Positions 24,305-33,897 of a stretch of DNA of 63,748 nucleotides are shown here, in pieces. A program made the translations under genes and the position numbers. The stretch is from Candidatus Gemmiger faecigallinarum. GTDB lineage: Bacteria; Bacillota; Clostridia; Oscillospirales; Ruminococcaceae. Each line of letters starts with the position of its first letter. Position 1 is the first letter of the stretch. The stretch lies in the NCBI GenBank assembly GCA_019120395.1, contig DWVD01000087.1:1-63748 (forward strand), read 5' to 3'. The notes beneath the pieces are model-generated. The model saw nothing but the letters and a program-made list of their open reading frames with translations. It was not told the DNA's origin and did no database searches.

Positions 24305-25426
24305 ATGAAAAACACCTTTGGCAGCGCGGTGTCGCTGACCATCTTTGGCGAAAGCCACGGCCCGGCCGTCGGCGCGGTGCTGGACGGCCTGGCCGCCGGC
24401 CTGCCGGTGGACGCGGACTTTGTCGCCGCCTGCATGGACCGCCGCCGCGCCCGCGGGGACGGGCTGTCCACCAGCCGCACCGAGCCGGACCGGGTGGAGT
24501 TCCTTTCCGGCGTGGTGGACGGCCGCACCACCGGCACCCCCCTCACGCTGGTGGTGCAGAACACCAACACCCGCAGCGGCGACTACGCCAAGACCGCCGC
24601 GCTGCTGCGCCCCGGCCACGCCGATTACACCGCCTGGGTCAAGTACGAGGGCTATCAGGACGCCAGGGGCGGCGGGCATTTTTCCGGCCGGATCACCGCG
24701 GCGGCGGTGGCGGCGGGGGCAGTCTGCCAGCAGGTGCTGGCGGGGCTGGGGGTGCGGGTCTACACCCACATCGCCCGCTGCGCCGGCGTCAATGACGCGC
24801 CGCTGCCCGATGACGGCAGCCTGCCGGAAGAGGCCGCCCCCGGCCATTTTTCCCTGATCGACCCGGCGCGGGAGATCCCCATGCAGCGGACCATCCGCGC
24901 GGCCGGCGCCGCGGGGGACAGTGTGGGCGGCATTTTGGAGACCATCGTCACAGGTCTGCCCGCCGGCGTGGGCGAGCCGTTTTTTGACAGTGTCGAGAGC
25001 CAGCTGGCCCACCTGATGTTTTCCATCCCGGCGGTCAAGGGCGTCGAGTTCGGCGCGGGGTTCGGCTTTGCCGACCTGACCGGCAGCGCCGCCAACGACG
25101 CCTTCCGCATGGGGGAGGACGGCCGGGTGGTCACCGCCACCAACCGCAACGGCGGCGTCAACGGCGGCATCAGCAACGGCATGCCGGTGGTGTTCCGCAC
25201 GGTGGTCAAGCCCACCCCCAGCATCTACAAGCGGCAGCAGACGGTGGATTACCCCGCAAAGGCCGACGCCGACCTGGTCATCCAGGGCCGGCACGACCCC
25301 TGCATCGTGCCCCGCGCCGCGGTGGTGCAGAACGCGCTGACGGCCTTCGGCCTTTTGGACCTGCTGACGGTGCGCTACGGCACCCTGGCCCAAAAACACG
25401 GCCTGCCCAAAGCGGAACGGACATAA
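24305..25426 (+). CDS. aroC: Chorismate synthase
   Basis: A 373-residue FMN-dependent enzyme converting EPSP to chorismate. The N-terminus GSAVSLTIFGESHGPAVGAV and the later segments RPGHADYTAWVKY and TATNRNGGVNGGISNGMP are family signatures. The ATG is 4 bases after the aroB stop, with the GGAGGAATGA site lying in the aroB end. Longer in-frame starts inside aroB are rejected. Confidence 0.97.
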   Translation: MKNTFGSAVSLTIFGESHGPAVGAVLDGLAAGLPVDADFVAACMDRRRARGDGLSTSRTEPDRVEFLSGVVDGRTTGTPLTLVVQNTNTRSGDYAKTAALLRPGHADYTAWVKYEGYQDARGGGHFSGRITAAAVAAGAVCQQVLAGLGVRVYTHIARCAGVNDAPLPDDGSLPEEAAPGHFSLIDPAREIPMQRTIRAAGAAGDSVGGILETIVTGLPAGVGEPFFDSVESQLAHLMFSIPAVKGVEFGAGFGFADLTGSAANDAFRMGEDGRVVTATNRNGGVNGGISNGMPVVFRTVVKPTPSIYKRQQTVDYPAKADADLVIQGRHDPCIVPRAAVVQNALTAFGLLDLLTVRYGTLAQKHGLPKAERT

Positions 25427-25526
25427 AAAGGCGGCGCGGCACCGCAAACTTGCAATAACAGTGTCGGCGTCAGGCCGCCGGACGGCCGCGCCCGGCGGCA
25501 TACAAACCATCAAGGAGGAGAATACC

Positions 25527-26777
25527 ATGGAATACGGCCTGATCGGCGAAAAACTGGGGCACAGCTACTCCCGCCAGATCCACGAGCAGATCGGCGGCTA
25601 TTCCTACCAGCTGCACGAGCTGCCCACCGAGGCGGACGCCCGCGCTTTTTTGGAGGCGCGGGACTTTAAGGGGGTCAACGTGACCATCCCCTACAAAAAG
25701 CTGGTCATCCCATACTGCGACAAAGTCGAGCCCAGGGCGGCGGCCATCGGCGCGGTGAACACGCTGGTCAACCGGGACGGCAAGCTGCTGGGCTTCAACA
25801 CCGACTACGACGGGTTCCAGTACCTGGCCCGGCGGCACGGCGTGCGGTTCCGGGGCAAGACGGTGCTGATCCTGGGCAGCGGCGGCACCCGCAACACGGT
25901 GGCAGCCGTGGCCCGCGACGGCGGCGCGGCGCGCATCATCACCGTCAGCCGCACCGGCGGCGACGGCGCCGTTACCTACGCCCAGGCCGAGGCCTCCGGC
26001 GAGGGGCAGATCATCGTCAACGCCAGCCCCGCCGGCATGTACCCCAACAACGGCGGCTGCCTGATCGACCTGCGCAGATTCCCCGACCTGGAAGCGGTGC
26101 TGGACGTGGTGTACAACCCCTTCCGCACCGAACTGATCCTGCGGGCGGAGGAGCTGGGCATCCCGGCCTACTGCGGCTTCGAGATGCTGGTGGCCCAGGC
26201 GGTGGTTTCGGCGGGGCATTTTCTGGATAAGCTGTTCTCGGCCAACCAGATCGACGAGGCCTGCCATGCCCTGCGGCGGGAACTGTCCAACGTGTCGCTG
26301 ATCGGCATGCCGGGCAGCGGCAAGTCCACAGTGGGCCGCGCGCTGGCCCGCGCGCTGGCCAAAAAGTACGTGGACCTGGACGACGTGATCGAGGAACACG
26401 CCAAAATGCCCATCCCGGACATCTTTGCCCAGTACGGCGAGGAGACCTTCCGCAAATATGAGGCCGAGGCGGTGGCCGCCTGCGCCAAACTGACCGACCA
26501 GGTCATCGCCTGCGGCGGCGGCGTTGTCAAGACGCCGGGCAACGCCCGCCTGCTGCGGCAGAACGGCCCGGTGCTGTGGATCCGCCGCCCGGTGGAAAAG
26601 CTGCCCACCAACGGCCGGCCGCTCTCAATGGGCGGACACAGCCTGAAGCAGATGGAAGCCGAGCGCACCCCGCTTTACCGCGCCGCGTCGGACGCCGCCG
26701 TGGACAACTACGGCCAGCTTTCCGACACCGTCAAGGACGCGGTGGAAGCCTTTGACCAGACCTTTGACGTGAAGTGA
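25527..26777 (+). CDS. aroE/aroK: Fused shikimate dehydrogenase - shikimate kinase
   Basis: A 416-residue two-domain protein. Residues 1-250 are shikimate dehydrogenase: GEKLGHSYSRQIH, the catalytic region NVTIPYKKLVIPYC with Lys57/58 and Asp93 in NTDYDGF, and the NADP loop LGSGGTRNT. Residues 255-416 are shikimate kinase: P-loop GMPGSGKST, DLDD for shikimate and Mg, and CGGGVV. The joining segment is short (DEACHALRRELSN). The AAGGAGGA site fixes the start at 25527. The fusion performs two consecutive pathway steps in one chain. Confidence 0.95.
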   Translation: MEYGLIGEKLGHSYSRQIHEQIGGYSYQLHELPTEADARAFLEARDFKGVNVTIPYKKLVIPYCDKVEPRAAAIGAVNTLVNRDGKLLGFNTDYDGFQYLARRHGVRFRGKTVLILGSGGTRNTVAAVARDGGAARIITVSRTGGDGAVTYAQAEASGEGQIIVNASPAGMYPNNGGCLIDLRRFPDLEAVLDVVYNPFRTELILRAEELGIPAYCGFEMLVAQAVVSAGHFLDKLFSANQIDEACHALRRELSNVSLIGMPGSGKSTVGRALARALAKKYVDLDDVIEEHAKMPIPDIFAQYGEETFRKYEAEAVAACAKLTDQVIACGGGVVKTPGNARLLRQNGPVLWIRRPVEKLPTNGRPLSMGGHSLKQMEAERTPLYRAASDAAVDNYGQLSDTVKDAVEAFDQTFDVK

Positions 26778-26934
26778 TGCGCCCAAAGCCACCCCTTTCC
26801 ACAGAGAGGATTGCCCCCGGCGGCAGCGCCCGCCGACCCGCTGGGAGAAAGGCGCGGTAAGACGCCGCACCCCCGCAGTCGGCTTGCGCCGCCCCAAAAC
26901 ACCCCCAGCCTACCCAAACAAAGGAGCCAACGCC

Positions 26935-28215
26935 ATGGATGCAAAACTCTCGGTCAGCCACATCGGCGGCAGCCTGGCGGTGCCGCCCAGCAAAAGCGCG
27001 GCCCACCGGGCGGTGCTGTGCGCGGCGCTGGCCGACGGCGCCAGCCGTATCGACAACATTGAATACAGCGACGACATCCGCGCCACGCTGGACGCCGTGG
27101 CCCAGCTGGGGGCCAAGGTCGCCCGCGGGGAGCGCAGCGTCACCATCCAGGGCTGCGGCGGGGGTTTTGCCACCGTCACCCGGCCGGTCTTTTGCAACGA
27201 GAGCGGCAGCACGCTGCGTTTTTTGATCCCGGTGTTCAGCCTGACGGCGCAAAAGATCCGCTTTACCGGCGCGGGGCGGCTGTTCGCCCGCCCGCAGGAG
27301 ATCTACCGCGCCCTGTTTGAAAAGCAGGGCCTGAAATTCGAGCAGGCCGCCGACGGCCTGACCATCTTCGGCCGGCTGCGCCCCGGCGTGTTCACGCTGC
27401 CGGGGGACGTGTCCAGCCAGTTCATCAGCGGGCTGCTGTTTGCCGCGCCGCTGCTGGAGTCGCCCTCCACCATCCAGATCCTGCCGCCGTTTGAAAGCCG
27501 CAGCTATGTGGGCATGACGCTGGACGCGCTGGCCCGGTTCGGCGTCCGGGTCACCGAGGCCCCCGGCCCCGACGGCAAAACGGTTTTGACCATCCCCGCG
27601 CCCCAGCGCTACCGCCCCTGCGATATGGCGGTGGAGGGCGATTACAGCCAGGCGGCCTTCCCGGCGGTATTGGGCGCGCTGGCCGGCGGCGTCACCGTCA
27701 CCGGGCTTGCGCCGGAAAGCCGCCAGGGCGACCGGGCAATCCTGGACATTTTGCAGCGGTGCGGCGCAAAATTTTCCGCCGTCTCCGGCGGATACCGGTT
27801 CGAGCGCAGCCTGCTGCGGGCTGCGCCCATCGACCTTTCCGACTGCCCCGACTTGGGCCCGGTGCTGATGGCCATGGCCTGCTTTTGCAGCGGCGCCACC
27901 GTCATCACAAACGCCGGCCGCCTGCGGCTGAAAGAATCCGACCGCATCGCCGCCATGCAGGAGGAACTGGCCAAATTCGGCGGCAAGGTGGAAAGCAGCG
28001 GCGGCACCGTCACCATCGACGGCTGCGCGCTGCACGCGCCGGAAGTCCCGCTGGACGGCCACAACGACCACCGGGTGGTCATGAGCCTGGCCGTCGCCGC
28101 GCTGGCCGCCGGGGTGCCGGCCACCATCCGCGGGGCAAACGCCGTGGCCAAAAGCTGGCCGGACTTTTTCGACGCCATGCGCGCCCTGGGTGCCAGGGTG
28201 GAACTGGAGGAATAA
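26935..28215 (+). CDS. aroA: 3-phosphoshikimate 1-carboxyvinyltransferase (EPSP synthase)
   Basis: A 426-residue enzyme joining PEP to shikimate 3-phosphate. SLAVPPSKSAAHRAVLCAAL near the N-terminus, NESGSTLRFLIPV, and RLRLKESDRIAAMQEEL with DGHNDHRVVMSLAVAAL near the C-terminus mark the two halves of the fold. The start at 26935 has AAAGGAG. The 157-base gap before it contains no gene or terminator that I can see. The ACA-rather-than-glyphosate-sensitive class was not assigned. Confidence 0.96.
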   Translation: MDAKLSVSHIGGSLAVPPSKSAAHRAVLCAALADGASRIDNIEYSDDIRATLDAVAQLGAKVARGERSVTIQGCGGGFATVTRPVFCNESGSTLRFLIPVFSLTAQKIRFTGAGRLFARPQEIYRALFEKQGLKFEQAADGLTIFGRLRPGVFTLPGDVSSQFISGLLFAAPLLESPSTIQILPPFESRSYVGMTLDALARFGVRVTEAPGPDGKTVLTIPAPQRYRPCDMAVEGDYSQAAFPAVLGALAGGVTVTGLAPESRQGDRAILDILQRCGAKFSAVSGGYRFERSLLRAAPIDLSDCPDLGPVLMAMACFCSGATVITNAGRLRLKESDRIAAMQEELAKFGGKVESSGGTVTIDGCALHAPEVPLDGHNDHRVVMSLAVAALAAGVPATIRGANAVAKSWPDFFDAMRALGARVELEE

Positions 28216-28218
28216 GCC

Positions 28219-29118
28219 ATGCTGGAACGCGACAAAACGATACTGATCGTCGGCCTGGGGCTGCTGGGCGGCAAATACGCGCAGGTGCTCTCCGGCAAGG
28301 GGTATACCGTCTGGGGCATCGACTGCGACGCCGCCACCGTGCAGTGGGCGCTGGACCGGGCCTACATCAGCCGCGGCGCGGCCGCCCCGGACCGGGCGCT
28401 GGTCGGCCAGGCCGACCGGGTGATCTTTGGGCTGTACCCCACGGCGCTGCTGGACTGGGTCAGGCAGTACGGCGGCTGGCTCAAGCCCGGCGCGCTGGCC
28501 ACCGACGTGTCCGGCGTCAAGCGGGGCGTGGCGGCCCCGGTGCAGCAGATGCTGCCCGACGGCGTCGAGTTCATCGCCAGCCACCCCATGGCCGGCCGCG
28601 AGACCAGCGGCATCACCCACAGCGCCGAGGTGGATTTCGCCCCCGCCAACTTTATCATCACGCCCACCGAGCAAAACTCCCCGGAAGCCGTCGCCTGGTG
28701 CCGCGCCCTGGCCGAAACGCTGGGCTTTGCCCGCATCACGACGCTGAGCGTTGCCGAGCACGACCGGATGATCGGCTACGTCAGCCAGCTGTGCCACGCC
28801 ATCGCCGTCAGCCTGATGTGCGCCAGCGACAACTCCAGCCTGGCCGACTACACCGGCGACTCTTTCCGGGACCTGACCCGCATCGCCCGCATCAACGAAA
28901 AACTGTGGGCCGAGCTGATTTTGTGGAACCGGGACAATCTGATCGGCGAGATCGACATGTTTGACGCGGCGCTGCAAAAGCTGCGCGGCTGTTTGGTGAA
29001 CGACGACCGCGCCGGCCTGGAGGGGATGTTCCGCCTGTCCACCGCGCGCCGCGCGGCCTTTGACAAAAAACAGAACGAGCCTGCCGGAGCCGCTGCGGAC
29101 CGGCAGCCTGAACATTGA
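28219..29118 (+). CDS. tyrA: Prephenate dehydrogenase
   Basis: A 299-residue NAD-dependent enzyme forming 4-hydroxyphenylpyruvate. The Rossmann loop is ILIVGLGLLGGKYA; ATDVSGVK, FIASHPMAGRETSGI and LSVAEHDRMIGYVSQLCHAI (catalytic His region) are in the expected order. There is no ACT domain. It starts 3 bases after aroA and its end lies 23 bases before the WYL gene. Confidence 0.95.
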   Translation: MLERDKTILIVGLGLLGGKYAQVLSGKGYTVWGIDCDAATVQWALDRAYISRGAAAPDRALVGQADRVIFGLYPTALLDWVRQYGGWLKPGALATDVSGVKRGVAAPVQQMLPDGVEFIASHPMAGRETSGITHSAEVDFAPANFIITPTEQNSPEAVAWCRALAETLGFARITTLSVAEHDRMIGYVSQLCHAIAVSLMCASDNSSLADYTGDSFRDLTRIARINEKLWAELILWNRDNLIGEIDMFDAALQKLRGCLVNDDRAGLEGMFRLSTARRAAFDKKQNEPAGAAADRQPEH

Positions 29119-29141
29119 ACCGCAAAGGGGGAAAATCTGCC

Positions 29142-30137
29142 ATGTCCCGCAAAGAAGGCCAAAAGTTGAAGCTGCTGACCCTGATCGACATTTTGATGCG
29201 CGAGACCGACGAGGCGCACCCGCTGAGCGTGCCGCGCCTGGTGGAAATGCTGGCCCAGCGCGGCATCGAGGCCGAGCGAAAAAGCATCTACGCCGACATC
29301 GAAACGCTGAAGAACCTGCCCGATTCGCCCTTTGACATCATCCAGCGCAGGGGCAGGGGCGGCGGCTATTACATGGCCGACACGCCCTTTGAGCTGGCCG
29401 AGCTGAAACTGCTGGTGGACGCCGTGTACACCAGCAAGTTCATCACCGCCCGCAAGTCCAAAACGCTGATCGAAAAGCTGGGCCGTTTTACCAGCCGCTG
29501 GCAGCAGGAGGAACTGGACCGCCAGGTGCAGGTGTCCGGCCGGATCAAAAGCCAGGACGAGACCATCCTGTATACGGTGGACACATTGCACGGCGCCATT
29601 ACGGCGGGGGTGCAGGTGCGGTTCAAATACTGCGACTGGACGCTGGAAAAGAAGATGAAGCCCCGCCACGACGGCCAGTATTACCAGGTCAGCCCCTGGA
29701 CGCTGGTGTGGGAGAACGGCAACTATTACCTGATCGCCTACACCGACGGCGCGCTGCGCCATTACCGCGTGGACAAGATGCAGCGCGCCGAGGCGCTGCC
29801 CGACCTTCCCCGCGAGGGCAAAGAGGCGTTTGAGGGCTTTGACGTGAACACCTACACCCAGCAGCTGTTCGGCATGTTCAACGGGCCGGTCAAGCAGGTG
29901 ACCCTGCGGTGCGAAAACCGCCTGGCCGGCGCCATGTTCGACCGGTTCGGCACCCGGCCCACGCCGGTGATCTGCCCCGGCGGCGACAAGTTCGAGGTGA
30001 CGGTGACGGTGCAGGTCAGCCCGCAGTTTTTCGGCTGGGTGGCCGGTTTTGCCGGCGGCGTGGAGGTCACCGCCCCCGCCGACGTCCGCTCCGAGATGAA
30101 AAAGACGCTGGACCTTTTACAGGAGCAGTACCGGTAA
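29142..30137 (+). CDS. HTH and WYL-domain transcriptional regulator
   Basis: A 331-residue protein with an N-terminal DeoR-like HTH (TLIDILMRETDEAHPLSVPR, GIEAERKSIYADIETL) and a WYL ligand-binding domain (VRFKYCDWTLEKKMKPRHDG, SPWTLVWENGNYYLIAYTDG, RHYRVDKMQ). A WCX-like C-terminal part follows. The ATG at 29142 follows AAAGGGGGA. It is last in the aromatic operon. Such proteins sense nucleic acids or small ligands, and a link to aromatic amino acids is only suggested by position. Confidence 0.92.
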   Translation: MSRKEGQKLKLLTLIDILMRETDEAHPLSVPRLVEMLAQRGIEAERKSIYADIETLKNLPDSPFDIIQRRGRGGGYYMADTPFELAELKLLVDAVYTSKFITARKSKTLIEKLGRFTSRWQQEELDRQVQVSGRIKSQDETILYTVDTLHGAITAGVQVRFKYCDWTLEKKMKPRHDGQYYQVSPWTLVWENGNYYLIAYTDGALRHYRVDKMQRAEALPDLPREGKEAFEGFDVNTYTQQLFGMFNGPVKQVTLRCENRLAGAMFDRFGTRPTPVICPGGDKFEVTVTVQVSPQFFGWVAGFAGGVEVTAPADVRSEMKKTLDLLQEQYR

Positions 30138-30175
30138 ATTCAAAATTCCTCATTCTTCCACAGGGGTTTGGTAAT

Positions 30176-32284
30176 TTGAAAGCAAGTAAAACATGCAGAC
30201 CGCTGCAAATTTTGCGCCGCCTGGCGCCCTGGGCGGCGCTTTTGGCGCTGTTTGCCGGCCTTGCCGCCGTGCGCGGCCTGGCCGACAGCTTTGCCATCGA
30301 CTACGAGATCATGAACGGCGATTTCCAGAACTACAACCCGGTGCGGCATCTGCTGGCCGGGCAGGCGCCCTATGCGGATTTCACCGTTTATCTGGGGGCG
30401 GGCGAGCTGTACGGCGTGGCGGCGGTGCTGCTGGTCGTCGGCAACAGCTTTGCCAACAGCATGTTCGCCGCCGAGTTTTTGACCTGGTTCTGCTTTGAGC
30501 TGCTGGTGCTGGCCGCCTGCCGGGCGCTGTTTGTTACCGGGCGGGGGACGCGCGCGGCGGCCGCCGCCGTCAGCGCGGTGTGCTTTCTGGCGGTGCAGGG
30601 GGCGGCGTTCCCCGGCGCGTCCTGGCTCAGCGGACTGCTGGGGTATGCGGCGTCCAGCGGCAACAGCGCCCGCATGATCCGCTCCGGGGCGCTGTCGGTG
30701 GCGGTGCTTGCCATCGGGGCGCTGCTGGCCTTCTGGCGGCGGCGCCCGGCAAAGGCCGGCGCCAGGGGCCTGCGCCGTCTGCTGCCCCCCGGCCCGGCGC
30801 TGGCGGTGCCCTTTGCGGCCGGCGCGCTGTTTGTCTGGAGCAACGACATGGGCGCGGCGATGTACATTTCGGTGGCGCTGGCCTACGGGCTGTTTTTGAT
30901 CCGCCGCTACCGGACCGACATCAAAACCATCGCGGTGCGGGTGGCGCAGTATGTGCTGGTCAGCAGCGTCGGGCTGGGCGTGTCGGTGACGCTGGTCAGC
31001 TGGGGGCATCCGTTTGCCTGGCTGCGGCAGACCCGCGGGGCCTCGGCCTACCAGGCCTGGTATTACGGGTCCGAGCCGGACAGCAAGCTGTACTATCTCA
31101 GCCAGCTGGAGCTGGACTGGAGTTTCTGGGTCATGCTGGCGCTGGCGGTGCTGGCCGCCGTCTGGCTGTTTGCCGCCAGACGGGACGAGGACGCCGTGCG
31201 CGCCGGCGGGCTGTTTGCCTTGACGCTGGGCATGGCGCTGTGGAACCTTTTGTACTGCCTGCTGTCCTCGGCCCGCAACGGCCCGGACGGCGGGGCAAAA
31301 GCCCTGCTGGCGGTTCTGGTCCCGGCGGCGCTGCTGGCGGGCGCCGGCCGGCTGGCCAACCACTGGCAGGCCCTGACACAGCGCCTGCCCCGGCTGCTGC
31401 CCGGCGCGCTGGCCGGCGTGCTGGGCGCGGCTGTGTTCGCCTGGGGGGTGGCCGGCCAGGTGCAGGCCCGGCAGGCCGGCCGGGGCGAGGGCTATACCTT
31501 TGTGCCGGAGCTGGGCGGCTGGCTGGGCAGCCAGGCGGCCAACCTGGATGCTGAACAGCAGGTGCTGGCCGGCCGCCGGGTGTGGAGCACCTACGCCAGC
31601 GCGCTGGAGGCCATGACCGGCCAGCTGCAGCCGTCCGGCACCGACTACATCATCCATGTGCTGGGCGACCGCCAGCGGGTGGACTACCTGCAGCAGTTCC
31701 AGGCCGCCGCAGACTTTGACCTGGCCCAGACCCCCAGCTACAAGGTCAGCTCTTTCGAGCGGTGGAGCCGCAACGCCAACTGGTGGTTTTACCGGGAGCT
31801 GTACCGCTACTGGCAGCCGGTGGGCACCACCTACGCCTGCGGCGGCATGCACATTTTCTGGCAGAAAAACGGCGTGGACAACAACCAGAACGAGCCCTGC
31901 GCCGTCACGCTGGAACAGATCTCCCCCAACGCCGTGACCGTCACCGTCACCACCGACGACCCGTCCTACAAGGGCGTGGCCGACGTGACGCTGGACTACG
32001 ACTTTTCCGTGGCGGGGGATTTCCTGCTGCGGGGCGGCGTGGGCAGCTTTTTGCATGTCTCGGCCGACACCGAAAAGCGCCTGTGCGAGGCCGCCGGCCG
32101 GGAGAGCGCCAACTGCGACTGGTTCCTGCCCACCGACCGCGGCACCTATGACATCCCCGTCACCATCGAAAACGGCGCCGGCTCCGTCACGCTGACGGCC
32201 CTGCCCGGCGACGCCGCCGCCCTGACGGTGAACAGCGCCGTGGTCAACGGCACCTTCTTTGACTGGGAATACTTTTACGAGTAA
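30176..32284 (+). CDS. Polytopic membrane protein, glycosyltransferase-C-like
   Basis: A 702-residue protein with about ten membrane segments in residues 15-430 and a soluble C-terminal domain of some 250 residues. The first outer loop (YEIMNGDFQNYNPVRHLLAG, then PYADFTVYLGAGELYG) carries acidic residues in the position used for catalysis by GT-C enzymes. The TTG start at 30176 is the best fit after CAGGGG; no in-frame ATG is better. It sits just before the polysaccharide genes, so a polyprenyl-linked sugar transfer role is likely but unproven. Confidence 0.65.
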   Translation: MKASKTCRPLQILRRLAPWAALLALFAGLAAVRGLADSFAIDYEIMNGDFQNYNPVRHLLAGQAPYADFTVYLGAGELYGVAAVLLVVGNSFANSMFAAEFLTWFCFELLVLAACRALFVTGRGTRAAAAAVSAVCFLAVQGAAFPGASWLSGLLGYAASSGNSARMIRSGALSVAVLAIGALLAFWRRRPAKAGARGLRRLLPPGPALAVPFAAGALFVWSNDMGAAMYISVALAYGLFLIRRYRTDIKTIAVRVAQYVLVSSVGLGVSVTLVSWGHPFAWLRQTRGASAYQAWYYGSEPDSKLYYLSQLELDWSFWVMLALAVLAAVWLFAARRDEDAVRAGGLFALTLGMALWNLLYCLLSSARNGPDGGAKALLAVLVPAALLAGAGRLANHWQALTQRLPRLLPGALAGVLGAAVFAWGVAGQVQARQAGRGEGYTFVPELGGWLGSQAANLDAEQQVLAGRRVWSTYASALEAMTGQLQPSGTDYIIHVLGDRQRVDYLQQFQAAADFDLAQTPSYKVSSFERWSRNANWWFYRELYRYWQPVGTTYACGGMHIFWQKNGVDNNQNEPCAVTLEQISPNAVTVTVTTDDPSYKGVADVTLDYDFSVAGDFLLRGGVGSFLHVSADTEKRLCEAAGRESANCDWFLPTDRGTYDIPVTIENGAGSVTLTALPGDAAALTVNSAVVNGTFFDWEYFYE

Positions 32285-32312
32285 GGGGATGTGTAACATT
32301 TCCGCCGCGGCG

Positions 32313-32341
32313 TTGAAAGCTGCGGCGGAATGTGGTATTCT
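32313..32341 (+). promoter_or_regulatory. Promoter of the polysaccharide gene cluster (extended -10)
   Basis: TTGAAA (32313-32318), 17-base spacer, TGTGG-TATTCT (hexamer 32336-32341). The hexamers sit between CCGCCGC-type palindromic words (TTTCCGCCGC at 32300-32309 and GCGGCGGAA at 32322-32330). Confidence 0.65.
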
Positions 32342-32438
32342 ATTGCTGTATATCGCCGCCGTTTTGGCGGGGATACCGGAAGAAAAACGCGGCCCGGCCG
32401 CGCCGGGATTTTGAAATCGGGAAGGAGGGGGCGGCCGC

Positions 32439-33851
32439 ATGATCGAAAAAAATCGTCGCATCCGCGCTGTATGCAGCTGCCTAGCGGATGCGCTCCTGAT
32501 TTTTGCCGCCTATATTCTGGCAAACTATCTGCGTTTTAATTATATGCGGTTTTTCCAGCCCGGCGGCGCAGGCCCCGCGCTGGAGATCGCCCGGGATGTC
32601 CGCACCATTGCCGCCGGCGCGGTGGCGGCCGCGGCCACCGTCTGCGTCCTGTGGATGCTGCGCCTGTACGACAGCCGCCGGCTGTACGGCCTGTGGCGGC
32701 AAAGCCGGATGATCGTTGTGGTCAACGCGCTGTGCATTTTGGTGTTCCAGGCGGTTTTGTACCTGGCCCGCGTGACCAACTTTTCCCGCATGGTGCTGGC
32801 GCTGTTCTATGTGCTGGCCACCGGCTTCCTGATCGCCAAGCGGCTGGCGCTGCGGTGGTACCGCCGCCGCCAGCGGGACCGGGGCGAAGGGCTGCGCCAC
32901 ATACTGATGGTCGGCGGCGGGGCCATCGCCGCCAAGTACCTGCTGGCGCTGGAGCACAACCCCTACTACGGCTTTGTGGTGGACGGCTACCTGGCCGGCA
33001 CTGAAAACCCCGCCCTTGCCTGCCGCTACCTGGGCGGCTATGACCGGATGGACGCCAGCCTGGAGGATCCCGCCGTCGAGGAAGTGGTCATCGCGCTGGA
33101 CGCCGCCGACATGGACCGCATCCCGGAGGTGCTTTCCGCCTGCGACAGGCACGGCACCCGAGTGACCATGGTGCCCTTTTACAACGACTACCTGCCTGCC
33201 CGCCCCACCATCGACGTGCTGGACGACTGCAAGCTCATCAACATCCGCCAGACGCCGTTTGACAACCTGGCCAACGCGGCCGTCAAACGGCTTTTCGACA
33301 TTGTGGGCAGCCTGGTTTTGATCGTGCTGACCAGCCCGGTGATGCTGGCGGTGGCCATCGGCGTCAAGCTGTCCAGCCCAGGGCCGGTGCTGTTCAAGCA
33401 GGAGCGCATCGGCCTGAACAAGCGCCCCTTTATGATGTACAAATTCCGCTCCATGCGGGTCAATGCCGAGGCGTCCACCGCCTGGAGCACCAACTCGGAC
33501 CCCCGCAAGACCCGCTTCGGCAGCCTGATCCGCAAGTTCAGCCTGGACGAGCTGCCCCAGTTTTTCAACGTACTGAAAGGGGACATGAGCCTGGTAGGCC
33601 CCCGGCCGGAGATCCCTTTCCATGTGGAGCACTTTAAGGAGGAGATCCCCCGCTATCTGGTGCGCCAGCAGGTGCGCCCCGGCTGCACCGGCTGGGCCCA
33701 GGTCAACGGCCTGCGGGGCGACACCGACATTGCCGAGCGCATCCGCTACGACATCTGGTATATCGAAAACTGGACGGTGGCGCTGGACATCAAGATCATC
33801 TTCCGCACCGTGTTCGGCGGCAAGATGGTCAACGACGAAAAGCTGACCTGA
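32439..33851 (+). CDS. Polyprenyl-phosphate sugar-1-phosphate transferase (WbaP/WcaJ-type)
   Basis: A 470-residue membrane enzyme that starts a repeat unit by moving a sugar-1-phosphate to undecaprenyl phosphate. Four N-terminal membrane segments and a CoA-binding-like domain (ILMVGGGAIAAKYLLA) come first. After a re-entrant hydrophobic segment (VKRLFDIVGSLVLIVLTSPV) lies the catalytic part: GPVLFKQERIG, FMMYKFRSMR, FSLDELPQFFNVLKGDMSLV and GPRPE. WAQVNGLRGDT closes it. The sugar is not known. Confidence 0.95.
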   Translation: MIEKNRRIRAVCSCLADALLIFAAYILANYLRFNYMRFFQPGGAGPALEIARDVRTIAAGAVAAAATVCVLWMLRLYDSRRLYGLWRQSRMIVVVNALCILVFQAVLYLARVTNFSRMVLALFYVLATGFLIAKRLALRWYRRRQRDRGEGLRHILMVGGGAIAAKYLLALEHNPYYGFVVDGYLAGTENPALACRYLGGYDRMDASLEDPAVEEVVIALDAADMDRIPEVLSACDRHGTRVTMVPFYNDYLPARPTIDVLDDCKLINIRQTPFDNLANAAVKRLFDIVGSLVLIVLTSPVMLAVAIGVKLSSPGPVLFKQERIGLNKRPFMMYKFRSMRVNAEASTAWSTNSDPRKTRFGSLIRKFSLDELPQFFNVLKGDMSLVGPRPEIPFHVEHFKEEIPRYLVRQQVRPGCTGWAQVNGLRGDTDIAERIRYDIWYIENWTVALDIKIIFRTVFGGKMVNDEKLT

Positions 33852-33897
33852 TCCCGCGCAGGCAGGGCCCGGCGGGGCGCAAGACAGGAGGCATGCT

